Shown: one piece after another, positions 1 to 5,369 of the stretch
Numbering within the stretch: position 1 is the first letter of the stretch
Layout: each line of letters opens with the position of its first letter
Source of the DNA: Hyphomicrobium sp.
GTDB lineage: Bacteria > Pseudomonadota > Alphaproteobacteria > Rhizobiales > Hyphomicrobiaceae
Length of the DNA stretch: 5,369 nt
Reading direction: 5' to 3'
NCBI GenBank assembly: GCA_025927515.1
Contig: JAICLG010000207.1
Span: forward strand, 1 to 5,369
Made by a program: the position numbers and the translations under genes
The notes under the pieces: model-generated
The model's input: the letters and a program-made list of their open reading frames with translations, nothing else
What the model was told of the DNA's origin: nothing
Database searches by the model: none

Positions 1-168
1 CCCGAGATTGCGCGAAAACGTCCGGCTATCTTTGGCAATCCCGAGATGGTGCGCCGCGAGTAGGGCAGAGCTGACCGGCGTCAGCGAGGGGTCCGACGCA
101 CAGATCGCCTCCACGATCTGCATGAACCGGTCTTCCGAGACCTCGTCGCTGGCGGCAGCCGACGTCAT
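1..168 (-). CDS. Unidentified protein, N-terminal 56 residues only (gene runs off the left edge)
   Basis: Reading the minus strand from the ATG at 168-166 gives 56 codons open to the window edge, so the 3' part is missing. The product starts MTSAAASDEVSEDRFMQIVE and continues with a soluble, mildly acidic then basic segment containing SSALLAAHHLGIAKDSRTF. There is no signal peptide or membrane segment. The ATG overlaps the TGA of the oxidoreductase gene (ATGA, positions 168-165), which is typical of translational coupling. A weak AGAGG lies 13 bases upstream (186-182). The short helical pieces ending in LGIAKDSRTF could belong to a small helical or helix-turn-helix-like protein, but I do not recognise the family and assign no function. 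The coupling suggests a role connected with the molybdoenzyme, such as regulator, maturation factor or partner; that is inference. A later in-frame ATG at 123-121 is an alternative start, less likely because it loses the overlap. Confidence 0.6.
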   Translation of the reverse strand, partial: MTSAAASDEVSEDRFMQIVEAICASDPSLTPVSSALLAAHHLGIAKDSRTFSRNLG

Positions 169-2471
169 GCCGCTTTTGTGGCCTCTGCGAGGCGGAAGGA
201 GACGAGGATCGATTTCGACGTCGGCGTATCGCTTTGTTCGCCCGCGCTTGAAAGCGGGACCAGTACGTTCAGTTCGGGATAGTAGCCGGCAACGGAGCCG
301 CGCGGAACGTCATACGGCACGACACGGAAACTCTTGGCGACGCGCTCGATCTCATCCTCGTGCTGCCCGACGATATCGACGCGGTCGCCCGGCCGTGCAC
401 CGATCTGTTCGAGGTCGGCAGGATTGATGAACACGATCTGGCGCTCGCCATAAATGCCCCGGTAGCGATCGTCGAGGCCATAGACCGTCGTGTTATATTG
501 GTCGTGCGAACGAAAGGTCTGCAGCACGAAGAGACCTTTTTCGCCTGCTGCGCGTTGGTGCTCGGTCTGGCTGGGAAGCTCACAGCTTGAAAATGTCGCC
601 TTGCGCGACGGTGTCTGCCAGACGCGGTGCTCGACGGCGTTATACAACCGAAATCCGCGCGGCTTGCGCACGCGTTCGTTGTAGTTATGAAAACCGGGAA
701 CGGTGCGGGATATGAGGTCGCGAATGCGATCGTGATGATGCCCGAGCGCCTTCCAATCGACGACCTTGGATCCGAGCGTCGCTTCGGCGATCCCGGCGAT
801 GATCGCGACCTCGGAGCGAAGCTCCGGTGAAGCCGGCTTGTTGATGCCGCCCGAGCCGTGCACCATGCACATGGAATCTTCGACGGTGACGATCTGCGCC
901 ACGCCGTCTGAATTGCGGTCGATTTCGGTGCGCCCAAGGCACGGAAGCACATAGCTCACTTCGCCCGGAAGCAGGTGCGAGTAGTTGAGCTTCGTCGCGA
1001 TGTTGACTGTCAGCTTCTGCTTCCTCAGCGCTTTTGCGATCAGCGACGTATCGGGCGTTGCGCGCGCGAAGTTGCCGCCAAGGCCGATGAATGCCTGCGC
1101 CGATCCATCCAGCATTGCGCCAATCGCGGCTATGACGTTATGGCCATGCTGGCGCGGCATCGGAACGCCGAATTCCTTTTCGAGAGCGTCGAGGAACTCG
1201 CGCGGCGGCTTTTCATTGATGCCGACCGTGCGGTCGCCCTGAACGTTTGAGTGGCCGCGCACCGGGCAGAGGCCGGTGCCGGGCCGGCCGACGTTGCCAC
1301 GAAGGAGCATGAAATTTGCGATTTCGCGGATCATCGCGACTGAATGGCGATGCTGCGTAACGCCCATGGCCCACGTGCAGATCGTGCGCTCGGAAGCGAT
1401 GTAGATTTGCGCCAGGCCTTCGAGTTCGGCGCGCGAAAGACCTGACTGATCTTCGATGGCCTCCCAGGACGTCATATCCACGGCCGCGCGATAAAATTCG
1501 ATACCCGACGTGTGCTGATCCAGGAATTTGCGATCGAGGACAGACGGCTTGCCCGCCGCAATGGCGGCATCGTCGGCGGCAAAGACGGCTTTCGCCATGC
1601 CGCGCACCGCTGCCATGTCGCCGCCGAGACGCACCTGATAATATTCGCTCGCGATTGCCGTACTGCCGCCCGTCAGCATTTCCAGTTTGTTCTGCGGATC
1701 GGCGAAACGCTCCAGGCCCTTTTCACGGACAGGATTGAAAACGGCAATACGGGCGCCGCGCTGGGCGGCCCGTCTCAGATCTCCCAGCATGCGCGGATGA
1801 TTGGTGCCGGGATTCTGTCCGATGACGAATATCGCGTCGGCCTTCTCGAAGTCTTCGAGGACGACGGTGCCCTTGCCGATGCCGATCGACTCTTCGAGCG
1901 CGATACCGCTCGCCTCATGGCACATGTTTGAACAATCGGGAAAATTGTTCGTGCCGTAGAGCCGCACAAAAAGCTGGTAGATGTAAGCGGCTTCATTGGA
2001 CGCGCGGCCGGATGTGTAAAATTCGGCTCGGTCCGGACTGTCCAGGCTGCGCAGGACCTTGCCAATTTCCGAGAACGCCTCGTCCCAGGTGACGGGGAGA
2101 TACGTGTCGCTCGCCGCGTCATAGCGCATGGGATGCGTCAGTCGGCCTTCGCGTTCGAGCTCATAGTCGGTCCAGCCGCGAAGCGCACTGACGGTGTGGG
2201 TTTTGAAGAAGCTGGGTGGCACGCGCTTGTCGGTCGCCTCCCAGGCCACCGCCTTGACGCCGTTCTCGCAGAATTCGAATGACGAGCCATGTTCCGGATC
2301 ACCCCATGCGCATCCGGGGCAGTCGAAGCCGTCTGGCTGATTGGCTTTCAACATGGTGACGGCGCCGGAAAGCGGCGCGCCGCTCGCGAGCAGCTTCTTT
2401 CCGCAGCTCCTCAGTGCACCCCAGCCGCCGGCAGCCTTCGACTTCTTGCCAATGAATTCGGGCTTCCCCAT
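165..2471 (-). CDS. FdhF/YdeP family molybdopterin oxidoreductase (formate dehydrogenase alpha-like)
   Basis: This complete 768-residue protein matches the usual ~760 residues of the YdeP branch of the DMSO-reductase superfamily (bis-MGD, Mo or W). The N-terminal part holds DCPGCAWGD (C51, C54) and FEFCENG (C68), then the family-typical VKAVAWEAT. The active-site segment DCSNMCHEASG puts C184 where FdhF of E. coli has selenocysteine, followed by H185. The motif CPVRGHSNVQGDRTVGI (R405) matches the conserved Arg segment of formate dehydrogenases. The C-terminal cofactor-binding domain spans about 646-760 and includes RSHDQYNTTVYG and the PxDLEQIGARPGDRV-type segment. There is no Tat signal, so a cytoplasmic location is expected. 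The substrate of this family is not established; E. coli YdeP is linked to acid resistance. The ATG at 2471 is chosen because family similarity begins at MGKPEF and GAGAAGG lies 12 bases upstream; an in-frame ATG at 2624 would add 51 residues with no recognisable homology. The stop overlaps the next gene. Confidence 0.95.
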   Translation of the reverse strand: MGKPEFIGKKSKAAGGWGALRSCGKKLLASGAPLSGAVTMLKANQPDGFDCPGCAWGDPEHGSSFEFCENGVKAVAWEATDKRVPPSFFKTHTVSALRGWTDYELEREGRLTHPMRYDAASDTYLPVTWDEAFSEIGKVLRSLDSPDRAEFYTSGRASNEAAYIYQLFVRLYGTNNFPDCSNMCHEASGIALEESIGIGKGTVVLEDFEKADAIFVIGQNPGTNHPRMLGDLRRAAQRGARIAVFNPVREKGLERFADPQNKLEMLTGGSTAIASEYYQVRLGGDMAAVRGMAKAVFAADDAAIAAGKPSVLDRKFLDQHTSGIEFYRAAVDMTSWEAIEDQSGLSRAELEGLAQIYIASERTICTWAMGVTQHRHSVAMIREIANFMLLRGNVGRPGTGLCPVRGHSNVQGDRTVGINEKPPREFLDALEKEFGVPMPRQHGHNVIAAIGAMLDGSAQAFIGLGGNFARATPDTSLIAKALRKQKLTVNIATKLNYSHLLPGEVSYVLPCLGRTEIDRNSDGVAQIVTVEDSMCMVHGSGGINKPASPELRSEVAIIAGIAEATLGSKVVDWKALGHHHDRIRDLISRTVPGFHNYNERVRKPRGFRLYNAVEHRVWQTPSRKATFSSCELPSQTEHQRAAGEKGLFVLQTFRSHDQYNTTVYGLDDRYRGIYGERQIVFINPADLEQIGARPGDRVDIVGQHEDEIERVAKSFRVVPYDVPRGSVAGYYPELNVLVPLSSAGEQSDTPTSKSILVSFRLAEATKAA

Positions 2472-2483
2472 TGCGTCAGTACA

Positions 2484-2490
2484 CCTTCTC
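2484..2490 (-). promoter_or_regulatory. Shine-Dalgarno sequence supporting the oxidoreductase start at 2471
   Basis: On the minus strand the bases read GAGAAGG, followed by 12 bases and then ATG. The core is a good match to the anti-Shine-Dalgarno sequence, though the spacing is somewhat long. It helps decide for the ATG at 2471 over the in-frame ATG at 2624. Confidence 0.55.
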
Positions 2491-2520
2491 GAGCGTGCCA
2501 AATGTTGTGTTTTTGCATGT

Positions 2521-2540
2521 GCGAAAGCCCACGCCTTCGC
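2521..2540 (-). other. Stem-loop in the leader of the oxidoreductase mRNA
   Basis: The minus strand reads GCGAAGGC, a GTGG loop, then GCTTTCGC. This gives an 8-bp stem with seven Watson-Crick pairs and one G-U pair. It sits about 50 bases upstream of the chosen ATG and has no T-run after it, so it does not look like a terminator. It could be a structured 5' UTR element; a chance inverted repeat in GC-rich DNA remains possible. Confidence 0.35.
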
Positions 2541-2551
2541 AATGCACACGG

Positions 2552-2564
2552 ACGGAATATCCGT
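2552..2564. promoter_or_regulatory. Short palindrome, possible operator
   Basis: ACGGA-ATA-TCCGT has perfect 5-bp arms around a 3-base spacer, in the upstream region of the oxidoreductase gene and away from coding sequence. This is the shape of a site for a dimeric regulator. No known regulator consensus is recognised and only one copy is present, so the call is tentative. Confidence 0.25.
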
Positions 2565-2639
2565 TATGCAGAAAATGAAGATCGCAAGATTTCTCAGATA
2601 TTTAGCCAGCCCCGCGGTAGCCAACGCGTCGCGTGCCTC

Positions 2640-2670
2640 AAAAAGCCGCGCGGAGCGGCCGCGACGCGGC
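2640..2670 (-). terminator. Rho-independent terminator after the RND permease gene
   Basis: On the minus strand, GCCGC (2659-2655), a 5-base TCCGC loop and GCGGC (2649-2645) are followed directly by TTTTT (2644-2640). A longer alternative stem pairs GCCGCG (2670-2665) with CGCGGC (2650-2645), so the whole stretch is strongly structured. It begins about 11 bases after the RND stop codon. The T-run is short (five), but position and shape fit transcription termination of the efflux operon. Confidence 0.7.
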
Positions 2671-2681
2671 GAGCACGTCCG

Positions 2682-5369
2682 TCAGTGTGCCGAAACAGCC
2701 CTCTCGCGTTCCTTGCTGTGCTTGCGCGACAGTCGCCTTTTCAGCTTTTCCAGCAGCAAATAGATGACCGGCGTCGTGTAGAGCGTCAGCACTTGCGAGA
2801 CGACGAGGCCGCCGATGATCGTAATGCCGAGCGGGCGGCGAATTTCCGATCCAGGCCCGACAGCAATAGCGAGCGGGACTGCGCCGAGCAGGGCCGCAAG
2901 CGTCGTCATCAGAATGGGGCGAAAGCGCACCAGACAAGCTTCATAAATCGATTCTTCTGGCGACAGTCCGCGGTCGCGTTCGGCACTCAGCGCAAAATCG
3001 ACGAGCATGATGCCGTTCTTCTTGACGAGGCCGATCAACAGGATGACGCCGATAAAGGCAATGACGGAAAGATCCATGTTCGCGCCTTTGAGAGCTAGCA
3101 GGGCGCCGAGACCGGCGGAGGGCAGCGTCGAGATGATCGTCAATGGATGAGCGAGGCTCTCATAGAGCACGCCGAGCACGATATAGATCGCGAGCAATGC
3201 TGCCACGATCAGCAGGGTCTGCATCGCCGCTTGCTGGGCAAACGCTTTGGCGTCTCCTGCGGGCTCGCCTCGTATCGATTCCGGCATGTGCAACTCGCCG
3301 AGTGCCTTTTCGATGCCCTTGAGACTCGTATCCATGCTAACGCCGGGCCGCAGGCTGTAATTGATCGTGACGGAAGGGAATGGCCCCTGATGATTGATGA
3401 CGAGTGGTTCGGTGCTGCGTTCCAGTGTCACGAGACTTGAGAGCGGGACGAGCGTGCCCTTGAGGCTCGGCACGTAGATTCGGTCGAGATCGCTCGGATC
3501 ACGCTGAAGCTTCGGATCGACTTCGATGATCACCTTATACTGATTGCGATCGCCGTAAATCGTCGAGAATTGGCGCTGCGAAAAGGCATTGGCAAGCGCG
3601 TTATCGATGTCGCTGATCGAGACGTTGAGCTTCGAGGCCGTATCGCGGTTGATGACGGCGTTGAGCTGCAGGCCGCCTTGCTCACGATCGGAGCTTACGT
3701 CGACGACGCCAGGCACGCTGCGGACCGCCGCGACGGCTTTCTGAACCCAGTCGTAAAGCTTATCGTCGTAGGACCACAGCGTATATTGATAGTCGGCCTT
3801 GCCCTCACGCGCGCCGGTGCGGATATCACGCGATGGTACAAGGCGCGTCGCCAATCCGACGATCTTGCCGAGCGGCTTGCGCAGGCGGTCGATCACTTCA
3901 GCGGTCGAGACGTTGCCGCGTTCGTCGAGCGGCTTCAGACCGATGTACATGCGGCCCTGATTGAGCGTCGAATTCCGCCCGCCGCTGCCATATGACGAAC
4001 CGACATTCGCGACGGCCGGGTCCGCCATGACAACTTTCAAAGCGCGATCTTGAAGTTTGCCCATGTTCGCGAACGACGTATCGGAACTGGCTTCCGTCAT
4101 GCCGATGATCAGGCCCGTATCGTCCTCCGGCAGGTAGCCTTTGGGGATGATCTGATAGAAATGGATGGTCAGCGCGATCGTCGCGACAAACACCGCAAGC
4201 ATGATCGCCTGATGGCGGAGCGCAATCCTGAGGGTGAAAGCATAGGCCTTGACGATCAGGCCGAGCGCTCCCTCGAACAGGCGGTCGGCCAGATATTGCC
4301 GATGCTCCGCGCCGCTCTTGATGAAATGTGCGCAGATCATTGGCGTCACGGTCAGCGAAACGACGGCCGAAATGATGATCGAGAACGTCAGCGTCATCGC
4401 AAATTCGTGCAGCAGCCGGCCCGCGATCCCCGTCATGAAGAGAACCGGTATGAACGCCGCGATCAGCGAGACTGAAATCGAGATGACCGTGAAGCCGATT
4501 TGCCGCGCACCCTCGAGCGCCGCTTTGACCGGCTTCATGCCGCGTTCCATGTTGCGATAGACGTTTTCGATCATCACGATGGCGTCGTCGACGACGAAGC
4601 CTATTGCGACGGCAAAGGCCATCAGTGTGAGATTATTGATTGAATATCCCGCGGCCCACATCGCGGCGCACGTTCCCGCGAGCGATAATGGAACCGTAAT
4701 GCCGGCTGCGATTGTGGGTGTCGAACGCCTCAGAAAGATGAAGACCACCGACATGACGAGCAGGATGCTTATTGCCAGCGTCCACTGCATGTCATGAACG
4801 GATGCGCGGATGGTACCGGTGCGATCCGACAGGATCGAAATCTTGATCCCCGCCGGCGTCCACTCCTTGAGCTGCGGCAAGAGAGCTTTGACGCGATCGG
4901 CCGTGTCGATGACGTTGGCTTCCGGCGTCTTTGTGATGATGAGCAGCACCCCGGGCTTGTTGTCGAAACGCGCCGACGAAAGCCTGTTGCGTGTCGCGAG
5001 AACAACCTTGGCAACGTCGCCAACGCGGACGATGTCCCCATTGGGCGTGTTCTTGACGACGATGTTCTTGTAGTCATCAGGATTGCTCATCTGAGGGTTT
5101 GTCGCGAGAATGATGTTCCGCGATCCGCCGTCGATCGAACCGATGGGCGAGAGATCGTTCGCCGCCTCCACGGCCGCGCGAACCTGCTCGAAGCTGACGC
5201 CCATCGAGGCGGTGAGTGCCGGATCGACCTGAATCCGGGTCGCGGGCTGATCGGCTCCGCTGACCATCACATCCGCGACGCCATCGACCTGTGAAATGCG
5301 CTGCGCGATAGTGGTATCGGCCGTGTCGTAGATATCGCTGGTCGTCATCGTGTCGGACGTCAGAGCCAG
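2682..5369 (-). CDS. RND efflux transporter permease, MdtB/MdtC type (5' end outside the window)
   Basis: The reading frame is open from the right edge to a TGA at 2682-2684, giving 895 visible residues; about 130 N-terminal residues, including TM1, are missing relative to E. coli MdtC (~1025). The first visible residues, LALTSDT, are internal family sequence, so the ATG at 5348 is not the start. Counting from that Met, a porter domain (1-185) is followed by TM2-TM6 (about 189-343), TM7 (382-402), a second periplasmic block (403-710) and TM8-TM12 (711-865). The proton-relay residues of AcrB are conserved: the Asp pair in FVVDDAIVMIENV (D254, D255), Lys in VKKNGIMLVDF (K777) and Arg in RFRPILMTTLAALLGA (R810). 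The ends QRQFSTIY and GITIIGGLVVSQVLTLYTTP are typical of MdtB/MdtC. It acts as an inner-membrane drug/proton antiporter with an MFP adaptor and an outer-membrane channel. MdtB and MdtC are too similar to separate safely, and Pseudomonas MuxB/MuxC are close equivalents. A terminator follows, so it is probably the last gene of its operon. Confidence 0.95.
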   Translation of the reverse strand: MALTSDTMTTSDIYDTADTTIAQRISQVDGVADVMVSGADQPATRIQVDPALTASMGVSFEQVRAAVEAANDLSPIGSIDGGSRNIILATNPQMSNPDDYKNIVVKNTPNGDIVRVGDVAKVVLATRNRLSSARFDNKPGVLLIITKTPEANVIDTADRVKALLPQLKEWTPAGIKISILSDRTGTIRASVHDMQWTLAISILLVMSVVFIFLRRSTPTIAAGITVPLSLAGTCAAMWAAGYSINNLTLMAFAVAIGFVVDDAIVMIENVYRNMERGMKPVKAALEGARQIGFTVISISVSLIAAFIPVLFMTGIAGRLLHEFAMTLTFSIIISAVVSLTVTPMICAHFIKSGAEHRQYLADRLFEGALGLIVKAYAFTLRIALRHQAIMLAVFVATIALTIHFYQIIPKGYLPEDDTGLIIGMTEASSDTSFANMGKLQDRALKVVMADPAVANVGSSYGSGGRNSTLNQGRMYIGLKPLDERGNVSTAEVIDRLRKPLGKIVGLATRLVPSRDIRTGAREGKADYQYTLWSYDDKLYDWVQKAVAAVRSVPGVVDVSSDREQGGLQLNAVINRDTASKLNVSISDIDNALANAFSQRQFSTIYGDRNQYKVIIEVDPKLQRDPSDLDRIYVPSLKGTLVPLSSLVTLERSTEPLVINHQGPFPSVTINYSLRPGVSMDTSLKGIEKALGELHMPESIRGEPAGDAKAFAQQAAMQTLLIVAALLAIYIVLGVLYESLAHPLTIISTLPSAGLGALLALKGANMDLSVIAFIGVILLIGLVKKNGIMLVDFALSAERDRGLSPEESIYEACLVRFRPILMTTLAALLGAVPLAIAVGPGSEIRRPLGITIIGGLVVSQVLTLYTTPVIYLLLEKLKRRLSRKHSKERERAVSAH

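Larger units (their letters stand above)
2472..2639 (-). promoter_or_regulatory. Intergenic leader/promoter region of the oxidoreductase gene
   Basis: These ~168 bases lie between the RND terminator and the chosen start of the oxidoreductase gene and must contain its promoter if the terminator works. The stretch is more AT-rich than the flanking genes, notably around 2590-2605 (TAAATATCTGAGAAATCTT on the minus strand). I see no -35/-10 pair with good matches to both boxes and correct spacing. TTGGCT upstream of TAAATA is the nearest candidate but its spacer is only 14 bases. The region contains a palindrome and a stem-loop listed separately. Confidence 0.45.

Noticed and set aside
2289..3098. 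Long plus-strand open frame of 269 codons crossing the RND gene end, the intergenic gap and the oxidoreductase 5' end
   Set aside because: It is antisense to two well-supported genes, has low-complexity Arg/Asp-rich composition typical of a GC-rich shadow frame, and resembles no known protein.
4794..5294. Plus-strand open frame of 166 codons, and similar frames at 1512-1931, 3570-3995 and 4050-4475
   Set aside because: They lie wholly inside the RND or oxidoreductase genes on the opposite strand; the minus-strand proteins match known families along their full length.
5346..5348. ATG at 5348 as the start of the RND gene
   Set aside because: The frame is open upstream to the window edge and the upstream residues LALTSDT match internal MdtB/MdtC sequence, so the gene is cut by the edge rather than short.
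165..5369. A single efflux-oxidoreductase operon with joint function, suggested by the E. coli EvgA regulon containing both YdeP and an Mdt pump
   Set aside because: A terminator and a 210-base gap separate the two genes, and the E. coli pump in that regulon (MdtEF) is a different RND type; the link is too loose to claim.
1..5369. Mobile elements, CRISPR repeats, tRNA or rRNA genes
   Set aside because: No transposase, terminal repeats, regularly spaced repeats or RNA-gene signatures were seen; nearly all of the sequence is explained by the three genes.

Overview
The window carries three genes, all on the minus strand, so the biological order runs from high to low coordinates. First is the C-terminal ~87% of a large RND efflux-pump permease of the MdtB/MdtC type (about 5369 to 2682, cut by the window edge). 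Next is a complete molybdopterin oxidoreductase of the FdhF/YdeP family (2471 to 165). Last is the beginning of a small unidentified gene (168 down to the window edge) that overlaps the oxidoreductase stop codon by an ATGA junction.

The DNA is GC-rich. Protein similarity recalled from memory and general codon choice fit a proteobacterium, most plausibly an alphaproteobacterium of the Rhizobiales/Hyphomicrobiales type. That assignment is an inference; no rRNA or marker gene is present to fix it.

The RND gene and the oxidoreductase gene are separated by about 210 bases. This gap holds a GC-rich hairpin followed by five T residues (minus-strand reading) just after the RND stop codon, a good intrinsic terminator. 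It also holds the leader of the oxidoreductase gene, with a short palindrome, an 8-bp stem-loop and a purine-rich Shine-Dalgarno sequence. The layout suggests that the pump is the last gene of one operon, probably an mdtABC-like set whose other members lie beyond the right edge. The oxidoreductase then starts a second transcription unit that continues into the unidentified gene.

The pump would export drugs or other small toxic compounds across the envelope using the proton gradient, together with a membrane-fusion protein and an outer-membrane channel not seen here. The oxidoreductase would be a bis-MGD molybdenum or tungsten enzyme whose substrate is not settled for the family. No mobile element, CRISPR array, tRNA or rRNA is visible, and I see no evidence for a new defence or mobile system. 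The items most worth a second look are the unidentified coupled gene, the reduced cysteine set of the oxidoreductase and the structured leader between the two operons.
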